From Microtetraspora sp. NBRC 16547 (GTDB taxonomy: Bacteria > Actinomycetota > Actinomycetes > Streptosporangiales > Streptosporangiaceae): a stretch of 44,198 bases of DNA. The notes under the pieces were generated by a model. It made no database searches. It worked only from the letters and a program-made list of their open reading frames with translations, and was not told the DNA's origin. Made by a program: the position numbers and the translations under genes. This document shows positions 1-7,507 of this stretch, piece after piece. The first letter of the stretch is position 1, and each line of letters begins with the position of its first letter. Location of the stretch: positions 1 through 44,198 of the forward strand of contig NZ_BSSE01000041.1 of NCBI RefSeq assembly GCF_030268965.1, given 5' to 3'.

Positions 1-204
1 GCCGGTCGAGAGCTGATCGCAGTGAACCCTGCCAACACCTCCCGTACGTGTGCCCGGTGCGGGCACTGCGCGAAGGAGAACCGCCTCACCCAAGCCGAGT
101 TCCGGTGCGTGTCGTGCGGGCATACCGTGCACGCCGACGTCAACGCGGCGATCAACATTCTCAGGGCAGGGCTTGCCCTTCGCGATGCTGCGGAAGCGGC
201 TTAG
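1..204 (+). CDS. tnpB: TnpB-type transposon nuclease (IS605/IS1341 family), C-terminal fragment
   Basis: The reading frame is open from the first base of the window, so the 5' part lies outside. The visible 67 residues hold the C-terminal zinc ribbon of OrfB/TnpB proteins: CARC (about residues 17-20) and CVSC (about 36-39), followed by HADVNAAINI, the usual end of the RuvC-III block with its catalytic Asp. TnpB is an RNA-guided DNA nuclease that maintains IS200/IS605 elements and uses an omega RNA made from the 3' end of the element. The fragment has no internal stop and ends at a natural TAG, so the gene may be intact upstream. Whether a tnpA partner exists on the left cannot be seen. Confidence 0.9.
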   Translation, partial: AGRELIAVNPANTSRTCARCGHCAKENRLTQAEFRCVSCGHTVHADVNAAINILRAGLALRDAAEAA

Positions 205-240
205 CGAGAAGCCGCTCCCTTCAGGGAGCGGAGGAGTCAC
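205..240 (+). ncRNA. Putative right end of the IS605-type element: terminal hairpin of the TnpB omega RNA
   Basis: Immediately after the tnpB stop is a perfect 8-bp hairpin (arms 212-219 and 224-231, loop TTCA) followed by GAGGAGTCAC. In IS605-type elements the omega RNA overlaps the tnpB 3' end, ends in such a hairpin at the right end, and takes its guide from the flanking host DNA. On that model the element ends near 240 and the guide would start near 241. The exact boundary is inferred. Confidence 0.45.
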
Positions 241-421
241 GGGTACATCATCCCCTGGCGGCACGGCGCAACGTGATTGACGCGACACGTAATGTAATCG
301 CAAAGATCTGTGTGTACCTGGAGTTCCGGAAACTCGGACCTGGCGGCTCAGGGCCGTCGGCGACACTTGGGGTGGAGAGTCGTCCCTGGTCGGATGGGGG
401 CGTGAGCCGGACGACAAGATT

Positions 422-449
422 TGTGTCTCGAATTGTGAGACCTATGTAC
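422..449 (+). promoter_or_regulatory. Candidate cimA leader promoter overlapping a GTCTC-N7-GAGAC operator (426-442)
   Basis: TTGTGT (422-427) and TATGTA (444-449) are 16 bases apart and could be -35/-10 boxes; the -10 match is imperfect. The perfect inverted repeat GTCTC-N7-GAGAC at 426-442 fills the spacer. The same spaced palindrome occurs twice between ndgR and leuC (15698-15714 and 15769-15785), so this is a candidate NdgR-type (IclR family) operator. The palindrome is seen directly; the bound protein is inferred. Confidence 0.5.
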
Positions 450-486
450 CGAGCAGGTCACGGCGTGTGGCAGACTTCAAGGCACC

Positions 487-528
487 ATGTTCTACGGTCT
501 GCTCATTATCGGCAGGCGCGCTGGCTGA
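487..528 (+). CDS. Branched-chain amino acid leader peptide (MFYGLLIIGRRAG)
   Basis: This 13-residue ORF has consecutive Leu-Leu-Ile-Ile codons (499-510) followed by GRRAG and TGA. It resembles the short leader peptides of actinobacterial ilvB/leuA attenuators, which end in a similar Gly-Lys/Arg-Arg-x-Gly stretch. An AAGG lies 4 bases before the ATG. Its last codons (516-525) form the 5' arm of a perfect 10-bp stem, so a ribosome stalled on scarce Leu- or Ile-tRNA would prevent that stem. The context fits control of the downstream cimA. The sequence logic is strong; expression is not shown. Confidence 0.75.
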   Translation: MFYGLLIIGRRAG

Positions 529-579
529 CATCAGGACAACGCCAGCGCGCAGACCTCTCACGTCCGTGAGGGGTCTTTT
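516..579 (+). terminator. Transcription attenuator in the cimA leader
   Basis: Two consecutive stems are visible. The first is a perfect 10-bp stem (516-525 with 541-550) whose 5' arm lies inside the leader peptide. The second pairs 551-562 with 565-576 (one G-U pair) and runs into TTTT, an intrinsic terminator. The terminator is about 75 bases before the cimA start. The freed arm 541-550 could instead pair with GCGCGCGGC near 614-622, but that alternative is speculative. Confidence 0.75.
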
Positions 580-652
580 GTGTTTTCCGGCACAGCGATA
601 GAGCGGATGACCGCGCGCGGCGAGGAACACCCCGCGAAGGAGATAGCAAGAA

Positions 653-2227
653 ATGGCCGATGACCGCTTCCATGTGTATGACACGACACTGCGTGACGGG
701 GCCCAGCAGGAAGGCCTGAACCTCACGGTCGCCGACAAGCTGGCCATCGCCCGTCAGCTGGACGGCCTCGGCGTCGGCTTCATCGAGGGTGGCTGGCCGG
801 GCGCCAACCCCAAGGACACGGAATTCTTCCGGCGAGCCCAAACAGAGCTCGACCTGAAGCATGCGCAGCTCACCGCGTTCGGCGCGACCCGCCGAGCCGG
901 AGTGAAGGCCGCCGACGACCCGTTGGTGGCCGCACTGCGCGAATCCGGCGCGCCTGTCGTGACACTCGTTGCGAAGAGTCACGACAGGCACGTTGAGCTG
1001 GCCCTCCGCACGACCCTCAAGGAGAACCTCGCGATGATCCGCGACACGGTCTCCCACCTGCGTGCGGAAGGCCAGCGCGTCTTCCTCGACGCCGAGCACT
1101 TCTTCGACGGCTACGCGTCCAACCCGGCGTATGCGCTGGAGGTGCTCCGCACCGCCGCCGAGGCGGGCGCGTCGGTCGTCGCGCTGTGCGACACCAACGG
1201 CGGCATGCTCCCCGACGAACTGGCCGACGTCGTCCACGCCGCCGTCTCCACCGGGGCGCGGGTTGGCATCCACTGCCACGACGACACCGGCTGCGCCGTC
1301 GCCAACACCCTCGCCGCCGTCAAGGCCGGCGCCACCCACGTCCAGGGATGCGCCAACGGGTACGGCGAGCGCTCCGGCAACGCCAACCTGTTCACCGTCG
1401 TGGCGAACCTCCAGCTCAAGAGGGGGTTCGACCTCGTACCCACGCAGTCGCTGAGGGAGATGACCCGCATCGCGCACGCGATCACCGAGGTCACCAACGT
1501 CACGCCCAACTCGCACCAGCCGTACGTCGGCACGTCCGCGTTCGCGCACAAGGCGGGGCTGCACGCGTCGGCCATCAAGATCGACCCGAACCTCTACCAG
1601 CACATCGACCCCGCCCAGGTCGGCAACGACATGCGCATGCTCGTCTCCGACATGGCCGGCCGGGCGTCTGTCGAGCTCAAGGGCAAGGAGCTGGGGTACG
1701 ACCTGACCTCTGACCAGTCGCGCCACCTTGTCGAGCGCGTCAAGGAGCTGGAGTCGCGCGGCCACACGTTCGAGGCCGCCGACGCGTCCTTCGAGCTGCT
1801 GCTGCGCGAAACCGTCGCCGGAGAGCGCAGGCGGCACTTCTCCGTCGAATCCTGGCGGGTCATCGTCGAGCGGCGCCCCTCCGGCGAGGTCGCGAGCGAG
1901 GCCACGGTCAAACTGCACGCCAAGGGCGAGCGCATCGTCGCCACCGGCGAGGGCAACGGCCCCGTCAACGCCCTCGACAAGGCCGTGCGGCTCGCGCTGG
2001 AGAAGCTCTACCCCGAGCTCGCCGGCGTGGAGCTCATCGACTTCAAGGTCCGCATCCTGGAAGGCACCCACGGCACCGACGCCATCACCCGGGTGCTCAT
2101 CACCTCCAGCGACGCCACCGCAGACTGGTCCACCGTCGGTGTCGCCGAGAACATCGTCGAGGCGTCCTGGCAGGCCCTGGAGCAGGCCGTCACCTACGGC
2201 CTCCTCCGCGCCGGGTACAGTGCTTGA
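653..2227 (+). CDS. cimA: (R)-citramalate synthase
   Basis: Condenses pyruvate and acetyl-CoA to citramalate, the first step of the threonine-independent isoleucine route in the cytosol. The 524-residue protein has the HMGL-like TIM barrel (about 1-290) with the N-terminal RDGAQQEG motif, GIHCHDDTG carrying metal ligands and HKAGLHASAI. It ends with a LeuA-type allosteric domain (about 380-524), where isoleucine feedback would be expected. It is distinguished from 2-isopropylmalate synthase by overall similarity to CimA (YDTTLRDGAQQEGLNLT start). The start ATG has AAGGAG at good spacing. A leader peptide, an attenuator and an NdgR-like palindrome precede it. Its product is processed by LeuCD, encoded at 15.8-17.8 kb. 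A dispersed repeat begins at its stop codon. Confidence 0.93.
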   Translation: MADDRFHVYDTTLRDGAQQEGLNLTVADKLAIARQLDGLGVGFIEGGWPGANPKDTEFFRRAQTELDLKHAQLTAFGATRRAGVKAADDPLVAALRESGAPVVTLVAKSHDRHVELALRTTLKENLAMIRDTVSHLRAEGQRVFLDAEHFFDGYASNPAYALEVLRTAAEAGASVVALCDTNGGMLPDELADVVHAAVSTGARVGIHCHDDTGCAVANTLAAVKAGATHVQGCANGYGERSGNANLFTVVANLQLKRGFDLVPTQSLREMTRIAHAITEVTNVTPNSHQPYVGTSAFAHKAGLHASAIKIDPNLYQHIDPAQVGNDMRMLVSDMAGRASVELKGKELGYDLTSDQSRHLVERVKELESRGHTFEAADASFELLLRETVAGERRRHFSVESWRVIVERRPSGEVASEATVKLHAKGERIVATGEGNGPVNALDKAVRLALEKLYPELAGVELIDFKVRILEGTHGTDAITRVLITSSDATADWSTVGVAENIVEASWQALEQAVTYGLLRAGYSA

Positions 2228-2512
2228 CTTGCCTCGCTGCGCTCGGAGGGCGCGGGGCGCCCTTGAGGCGGCTCGTGCCCTTCTCGCTCAGAGTCGCTCG
2301 TTTCTCGCTTCCCACTCGCTCGTCGGTTACTTCCCCGCCGCGCCCCGCGCTGTGCTTACTTGCCTCGCTGCGCTCGGCGGGCTCGGGGCGCCTTTGAGGC
2401 GACTCGTGCCCTCCTCGCTCGGAGTCGCTCGTTCCTCGCTCGGAGTCGCTCGTTCCTCGCTCCGCACTCGCTCGTCGGTTACTTCCCCGCCGCGCCCCGC
2501 GCTGTGCTCGAT
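2228..2512 (+). repeat. Dispersed intergenic repeat family, locus A (two tandem copies)
   Basis: Fills the gap between cimA and the convergent lyase gene. Two copies start with ACTTGCCTCGCTGCGCTCGG at 2227 and 2358 and share the core GGTTACTTCCCCGCCGCG (full cores 2323-2346 and 2475-2498). Copy 2 carries an extra internal 21-bp duplication. The same family recurs at 18487-18584 (reverse) and 42483-42783. It starts right at the cimA stop codon. No coding potential beyond shadow frames is evident. Confidence 0.85.
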
Positions 2513-2538
2513 TTGCCGCGCCTCCGGGGGAGCGGGGA

Positions 2539-4209
2539 TCAGACGAGGTCGGAGTCGGAGATCTTGAAGGACGTGGGGCCGTCGGAGGTGTGGACGATCA
2601 CGGTACGGCCGGAGCACGTCACCTCGGGCTTGGCGGTACCAGGCACGACGATTGTCAGCAGGGACGAGGCCGCGGGCGAGACCACCACCGGGGCGGCGAC
2701 CTTCTGCATGTAGGCGGGGGAGATCCACCCCTGGTAGGGGTTGGTCTGGCCGCGTACCACCTTCTGGCCGCCGATCGGCTTGCACGAGGGCATGGAGAGT
2801 TGCACCAGCGTCGCCCGCCACGATCCTTCGCCGATGACGACACGGCCTCCGGCGTTGGAGAAGACCTTCATCGACGGGTCGAAGTGCCACAGGTTGCGCA
2901 CCTTGCCCCCGGCCGCGTCGAGCACCGCCATGACGTCCTGGTCGTGGTTCACGAGCACCGCCCTGGTACGGCGCACGCCGTACGCGTTGTCGGTGACGGT
3001 GAACGACTGCCGGTCCTTGCCCACGGAGCGGTGGATCAGGGACGACGGCGTGCGGCCGCGGAACCTCTTGCCCACGACCACCGGGACGTTGTGCGCCTCC
3101 GGCGTCATCGTCCAGCGACGGTACGGATTGTTCTCGTATGAGTGGAAACCCGCCTCGGTGAGCAGGTTGCGGCCCTGCGCGTAGTAGGTCACGCCCAGGT
3201 GGTCCTCGTGGCCGTGGTGCTTCATGCCCGGCCCGAACCTGATCGAGTAGTAGGCCGACTGAGGGTCGCCCCAGGCCGTCCGGCCGAAGACGTATCCGGC
3301 CTTGAACACCTGCACGGTCTCGGAGGAGTGGGCGAACCCGGCGGGCTGGACGTCCGGCGCGCCGTCCCCGATCGGCACCATGTACCCGTTGGGCTGCGTG
3401 GCCGCGCTGATGTGCTTGGGCAGGCCGTCCCATCGCTTGGCGAGGTCGTCGGGCACCTTGAGGCCGCAGTCCTTGATGGTGTCCATCGCGACCCTGAGCC
3501 GGTCGTGCACGTAGATGGCGTACCGGGGAGCCTGTTCCCTGAGCGAGCCCTCGGAGTCAATGTCGATCTTCATCGACTTGACCATGCGGTCGAGCGCGAG
3601 GTCCTTCCAGCCCTTCTGGTTGTAGCGGCAGCCGATCCGCAGGAGGCCGATGTCCTGGTCGAGCCCGTGGTTGTGCCCGGCCTTGTAGAAGCGCGGGTCG
3701 GCCAGCACCTTCGCGTGCACGGCCAGGCTGTCCTTCAGCCAGGCGTCGGAGACGTACCTGCTCAGGCAGACCAGCGCCGGGGCGCGCAGCGCGGTCGGGT
3801 GGTCCTGCCAGGCGTACTTGTTGGTGGTCCGCCCGCCGTAGGGGTTCTTCTCGACCCAGTCCTTGGCGATCTCGCTCGCGCGGTTGAGATAGGCCTGCTT
3901 CCCGGTGGCTTCGTAGTCGGCCACCAGCCGTCCCATCCACCGCAGCGACTGGAAGACCATCTGCCAGGACCGGCTCTTGTACGGGTCGAGCGACCAGTCG
4001 ACCTTGGACCCGATCTTGACGGCGGGGCGATCGAGGAACGACAGCTCGCCGTTCATGATGTCCTCGGAGGTCGGTGTCGCCGGGAGCCAGTCTCCCTGGC
4101 ACTCCGGCGTGCGTGCGGGCGCCTGAGCGGCTTCGGCGGGAACGACGAGCCCGCCGCCGGCGAGGGTCAGTACGGCGATGAGGCCAAGAGCGTGAGTGCG
4201 GGGGCGCAC
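2539..4209 (-). CDS. Secreted heparinase II/III-like polysaccharide lyase
   Basis: A 556-residue exported protein. The GTG at 4209 is chosen because GGAAGG lies 7 bases before it and a good signal peptide follows: Arg-containing start, hydrophobic LGLIAVLTLAGGGLVV, and Ala-x-Ala cleavage near AEAAQA. An alpha-helical toroid-like region (about 60-300) is followed by a beta-rich region with GPGMKHHGHEDHLGVT near residue 325, typical of heparinase II/III C-terminal domains, where His/Tyr residues act in beta-elimination of uronic-acid glycans. The substrate cannot be told. No sulfatase, SusCD-like or ABC sugar genes lie beside it, so it appears to be a stand-alone degradative enzyme. It is convergent with cimA across the repeat array. 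Confidence 0.8.
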   Translation of the reverse strand: MRPRTHALGLIAVLTLAGGGLVVPAEAAQAPARTPECQGDWLPATPTSEDIMNGELSFLDRPAVKIGSKVDWSLDPYKSRSWQMVFQSLRWMGRLVADYEATGKQAYLNRASEIAKDWVEKNPYGGRTTNKYAWQDHPTALRAPALVCLSRYVSDAWLKDSLAVHAKVLADPRFYKAGHNHGLDQDIGLLRIGCRYNQKGWKDLALDRMVKSMKIDIDSEGSLREQAPRYAIYVHDRLRVAMDTIKDCGLKVPDDLAKRWDGLPKHISAATQPNGYMVPIGDGAPDVQPAGFAHSSETVQVFKAGYVFGRTAWGDPQSAYYSIRFGPGMKHHGHEDHLGVTYYAQGRNLLTEAGFHSYENNPYRRWTMTPEAHNVPVVVGKRFRGRTPSSLIHRSVGKDRQSFTVTDNAYGVRRTRAVLVNHDQDVMAVLDAAGGKVRNLWHFDPSMKVFSNAGGRVVIGEGSWRATLVQLSMPSCKPIGGQKVVRGQTNPYQGWISPAYMQKVAAPVVVSPAASSLLTIVVPGTAKPEVTCSGRTVIVHTSDGPTSFKISDSDLV

Positions 4210-4402
4210 GCCAGTTCCTTCCGACCACGGTGAGGGGGGTTGATCATGCTGTCCGAATAGTAATGATTCGGTCAAGCGGCAGGTTACATCGTTAGCAGGA
4301 TTTGACGTCCCTGCCCAGCCGAGGGAGCCCGACTTCCGCTCGTCGGCTGGTCGAGCCGGCCCGCCGTGCCCCCATCCGGTCGCCGTGCGCCCGGGACACG
4401 AC

Positions 4403-5530
4403 CTAAGTGGCCAGACGCGCCTTCAGGGCGAAGGGCACCACCAGGAACGCCGCGCCGGCGGTGAGGAAGGCCGCCGGCCCGACAGCACCGGCGACACCGC
4501 CCACCAGGGCGACCATGCCCGGGACAGCGGGCTGGGCGATCCCCCACGACGACCCCTGGAAAGCGAACCAGCGAGGACGTTCGGCTTCGGGAGCCGCATC
4601 GGCGACCAGAGCCTGCCAGCGGCCCAGCAACACCCCGTTCACGGCCGTCCATGCCAGATAGGCCCCGACGGTGAGCGGGAGATTCTCCGCGCGGGCCATC
4701 GTCAGGGCGAGCAGTCCGAGCAAGACGGCCCCGCCCGCCAGAACCAGGCCGTGAGGGCGCGGGGTCAGCAGTCGTCGCGTCGCCCACAAGGTCAAGGGAG
4801 CGAGGGCGGCCGCTCCGGTGAGAGCGACACCCGGGAGCCACGCGGGCGCGCCGCGCTGCAAGAGCACCAGGGGCATGAACATCACCACCGCCAGGTAGCC
4901 GACGGCGAAGGCGGTGCCCGCGAGGGTGAACCGCAGCAGCAGAGCCGATGGTCTCCAGCGCTTGCGGTCCTCTCCGGGAACCGGTCGCTCCGCGTTCCCG
5001 CGGGGAAGGAAGAACAGAGCGATCGCGGCGGCCGCCAGGCAGGTGGCGGCGTCGACGACCACCAGCCAGCGCACCCCCAGCGGTAGCAGCGCCGCGGCGA
5101 TCAGTCCGCCGATCGCACCTGCGGCCACCAGCGAGCTGCCCAGCAGCCCGTACAGCTCCTGGCGCTGATCATCCTCGGTGACCTGGGCCACCAGCTCCTG
5201 GGTCGCCGGTTCATAGATCTCGAACGCCAGGCCCACCAGGACCACGGCGATCAACACCTGAGGGGGAGTCCGCGCAGCCGACAGGGCGACCAACGACAGA
5301 CCTGTCGCGCAGAGACCCGCGGCCACCACGATCCGAGGCGGCAGCCAATCGAGGACGAAAGCCCCGGCCCAGCGTGAGAGCAGGGCCGCGACGCCGAAGA
5401 GCGCCAAAGCGAGCGACGCGAGGTCGGGACCGGCGAACACCGCCAGGAAGGCGAGCGCGTACGCGCCCATCTGGTTCAGTATCCGGACCCACAACAACGC
5501 CTTGGCCGCCCCAGGCATCGAAGCGAACAC
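4403..5530 (-). CDS. MFS transporter, 12-TM type
   Basis: About 375 residues, almost entirely hydrophobic, with 10-12 membrane segments. It starts with a segment around GAYALAFLAVFAG and has a central cytoplasmic loop rich in charged residues (RGNAERPVPGEDRKRWRP) between the two halves, the usual MFS layout. Three starts are possible. GTG at 5530 is preferred because GGAGG lies 8 bases upstream; GTG at 5539 overlaps that Shine-Dalgarno sequence, and ATG at 5518 would also fit. The substrate is unknown. Small-molecule or drug export is common for this subgroup. It lies upstream of the lyase gene in the same direction with a gap of about 190 bases. Confidence 0.8.
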   Translation of the reverse strand: MFASMPGAAKALLWVRILNQMGAYALAFLAVFAGPDLASLALALFGVAALLSRWAGAFVLDWLPPRIVVAAGLCATGLSLVALSAARTPPQVLIAVVLVGLAFEIYEPATQELVAQVTEDDQRQELYGLLGSSLVAAGAIGGLIAAALLPLGVRWLVVVDAATCLAAAAIALFFLPRGNAERPVPGEDRKRWRPSALLLRFTLAGTAFAVGYLAVVMFMPLVLLQRGAPAWLPGVALTGAAALAPLTLWATRRLLTPRPHGLVLAGGAVLLGLLALTMARAENLPLTVGAYLAWTAVNGVLLGRWQALVADAAPEAERPRWFAFQGSSWGIAQPAVPGMVALVGGVAGAVGPAAFLTAGAAFLVVPFALKARLAT

Positions 5531-5794
5531 CCCTCGCACCTCCGACAGGCCCGCACGGCATCACCGTCGCGAACATCGAGCGAACAGACCAGGCGTCATC
5601 GTTCCAGGCGGCACCGACAAGAACGCACGGGTGAAGGGCCAGGGGATCCGCTTCCTGTTCGAGGACCAGGCGAAGCGGAAGCCGGGCAGCGCGGCGGCGG
5701 AAACGGTCAGGGATGGGACAGCGGGGCGAATTGCCGCGAACCCACTCGATGCTTGACCTTCTCCCGGGAATGACTCGCGGAAAGGAGGCAAGCG

Positions 5795-6139
5795 ATGATC
5801 AAAGGCGCGCACTGGCTCATGTACAGCCGAGATCCGGACGCCGACCGGGCCTTCCTCCGCGACGTGCTCGGCCTGGGGAGCGTCGACGCCGGCAGCGGGT
5901 GGCTCATCTTCCGGTTACCTCCCGCCGAGTTGGGGGTGCATCCCACGGAAGAGCGGCCGATGTTCGATCTCTACCTGATGTGCGACCGGATAGCGGAGAC
6001 GGTCAAGGAACTGAGCGCGAAGGGGGTCACGTTCACTCGGGAGGTCGGTGACGAGGGGTACGGCCTCGTCACCGGATTCCGCCTCCCGGGCGGCGCCGAG
6101 ATCGGCCTCTACGAGCCACGCCACCCCACCGCCATCTGA
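5795..6139 (+). CDS. VOC superfamily (glyoxalase/bleomycin-resistance fold) protein
   Basis: A 114-residue single-domain protein with the paired beta-alpha-beta-beta-beta pattern of the VOC fold: MIKGAHWLMYSRDPDADRAF at the start, then DVLGLG, and near the end GLVTGFRLPGGAEIGLYEPRHP, where the Glu/Tyr strand is usual. An exceptionally strong AAAGGAGG lies 6 bases before the ATG. These proteins bind metals and act as isomerases, dioxygenases or drug-binding proteins; which one is not clear. The roughly 260 bases upstream contain no convincing gene. Confidence 0.8.
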   Translation: MIKGAHWLMYSRDPDADRAFLRDVLGLGSVDAGSGWLIFRLPPAELGVHPTEERPMFDLYLMCDRIAETVKELSAKGVTFTREVGDEGYGLVTGFRLPGGAEIGLYEPRHPTAI

Positions 6140-6180
6140 CCTCCCCGCTTCATGCTCCGCACCGCGAGGGGCGCGGCGAA

Positions 6181-6558
6181 TCAAGCACTGTGCTTGGGTG
6201 TGGCGCTCTGCACGACTTCGAAGGACCACAGCTCGGCGCCCGAGGCCGCCGGACCCTGACCATGCCCGTGGCCCTGCTGCGGGGCCTGGCCGTGCCCGTG
6301 CCCGTGGCCGGCTTCGGCAGCGGCCTGGGCGTGTCCCGCCTGGAAGGCACGGCTCTCCTGCCAGCGCTGGAAGTCCTCCTCGCTGCGCCACCGGGTGTAC
6401 ACCATGTAGCGATCCGTGCCCTCGACCGGCCGCAGCAGTTCGAACCACTCGAATCCGTCGGCCGTCTCCACCATCCCCGCGCGGTTGGCGAAGCGCTTCT
6501 CCAGCTCATCGCGCATCTCCGCGCTCACCGTCAACACGTTGATCTTCACGACTGACAT
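6181..6558 (-). CDS. Antibiotic biosynthesis monooxygenase (ABM/IsdG-like) protein with His-rich insert
   Basis: A 125-residue protein with the dimeric ferredoxin-like ABM fold: MSVVKINVLTVSAEMRDELEKRF, then GFEWFELLRPVEGTDRYMVYTRW and SEEDFQRWQES, closing with ELWSFEVVQSA. Relatives include IsdG/MhuD-type heme-degrading enzymes and quinone monooxygenases. GAGGAG precedes the chosen ATG, so the longer upstream frame is not used. The odd part is a His/Gly-rich segment (about residues 80-105) with two GHGHG clusters inserted before the last strand, where relatives usually carry a Gly-rich loop. It could bind metal or heme; this is inference. Confidence 0.8.
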   Translation of the reverse strand: MSVVKINVLTVSAEMRDELEKRFANRAGMVETADGFEWFELLRPVEGTDRYMVYTRWRSEEDFQRWQESRAFQAGHAQAAAEAGHGHGHGQAPQQGHGHGQGPAASGAELWSFEVVQSATPKHSA

Positions 6559-6736
6559 CGCGGGCTCCTCTGGTGAGTGAATTCGGACAGTGAATTCGGA
6601 CAAGGCCACACTACGAGTCACCCAGGTCGCCCCCGGGACGCGCCACGGTGGTTCGCGCCGACATCGACCCTCGTTCCCGCTGATCACCCGATCCTGCCGG
6701 GCGAACCTTGCCGGTCAGGGCACTAGCCTTGTGACC

Positions 6737-7507
6737 GTGCGTATCGCGAGGTTCTCCAAAGGCGACGGCGTCGCTTTCGGCGTGGTGGAAGAGGGCGAGC
6801 AGGTCGTCGCCAGGATCGACGGGCATCCCTTCGGCGGGGTCGAGCTCACCGGGGAAAGATATCCGCTCGCCGAGGTCAGGATCGTCGCGCCGATGCTGCC
6901 CAGCAAGATCGTGGCGATCGGCAAGAACTACTCCGACCACGCGCGCGAGATGGGTGGCGAGGCCCCTGAGGAGCCGCTCATCTTCCTCAAGCCGAGCACC
7001 TCGGTGGTCGGCCCGGGGGAGGCCATCGCGTACCCCACGAAGCTGTCGCAGCGGGTCGACTACGAGGGTGAGCTGGCCGTGGTCATCGGGCGGCTCTGCC
7101 GGGACGTGCCGGTCGAGCGGGCAGCCGAGGTGATCTTCGGGTACACCTGCGCGAACGACGTCACCGCCCGCGACCTGCAGCAGCGGGACGGCCAGTGGTC
7201 CAGGGCCAAGGGCTTCGATACGTTCTGCCCGGTGGGCCCGTGGATCGAGACCGACCTGGACCCGAGTGACCTCGCCCTCACGACCAGCGTGAACGGCGAG
7301 CTCAAGCAGAGCGCGCGCACGTCGCTCCTGCTGCACGACATCCCTGCGCTCATCGCGTATGTGAGCGCGGTCATGACGCTGCTTCCCGGCGACATCATCC
7401 TGACCGGCACGCCCGCCGGCGTCGGGCCCATGTCCGTCGGTGACGAGGTCAGCGTCGGCATCGAAGGAATCGGAACTCTCACCAACCGGGTGATCTCTCG
7501 TGACTGA
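6737..7507 (+). CDS. Fumarylacetoacetate hydrolase (FAH) family protein
   Basis: About 256 residues with the FAH C-terminal-domain fold: the [17 protein letters not shown] lead-in, then [29 protein letters not shown] and [14 protein letters not shown] with the acidic metal ligands, and [15 protein letters not shown] near the end. It probably hydrolyses or decarboxylates an acylpyruvate-like compound (the FahA/YcgM group). GTG at 6737 is chosen because TAGCCT (6724-6729) lies 7 bases before it and no Shine-Dalgarno is present, pointing to a leaderless mRNA; GTG at 6731 is the alternative. Its end overlaps the gltX start by 8 bases, so the two are translationally coupled. Confidence 0.85.
   Translation: MRIARFSKGDGVAFGVVEEGEQVVARIDGHPFGGVELTGERYPLAEVRIVAPMLPSKIVAIGKNYSDHAREMGGEAPEEPLIFLKPSTSVVGPGEAIAYPTKLSQRVDYEGELAVVIGRLCRDVPVERAAEVIFGYTCANDVTARDLQQRDGQWSRAKGFDTFCPVGPWIETDLDPSDLALTTSVNGELKQSARTSLLLHDIPALIAYVSAVMTLLPGDIILTGTPAGVGPMSVGDEVSVGIEGIGTLTNRVISRD

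Noticed and set aside
506-2071. 521-residue open frame opposite cimA
   Set aside because: A shadow of the GC-rich cimA frame with repetitive Gly/Asp/Val/Arg composition and no family motif.
2228-2512. CRISPR-like array
   Set aside because: Units are 125-131 bp with diverged copies and no short-repeat/unique-spacer pattern, and no cas genes are present.
2327-3433. Long frames running through the repeat array and into the lyase gene
   Set aside because: The repeat units are open in several frames because of GC richness; Arg/Gly/Pro-rich translations have no family features.
5502-5756. 84-residue open frame before the VOC gene (GVIVPGGTDKNARVKGQGIR...)
   Set aside because: Slightly protein-like and possibly a decayed VOC fragment, but it has no ribosome site, overlaps the MFS start and cannot be matched to a family with confidence.
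6150-6182. Fragment resembling the dispersed repeat (GCGAGGGGCGCGGCG)
   Set aside because: Only about 15 bases match and the diagnostic GGTTACTTCC core is absent.
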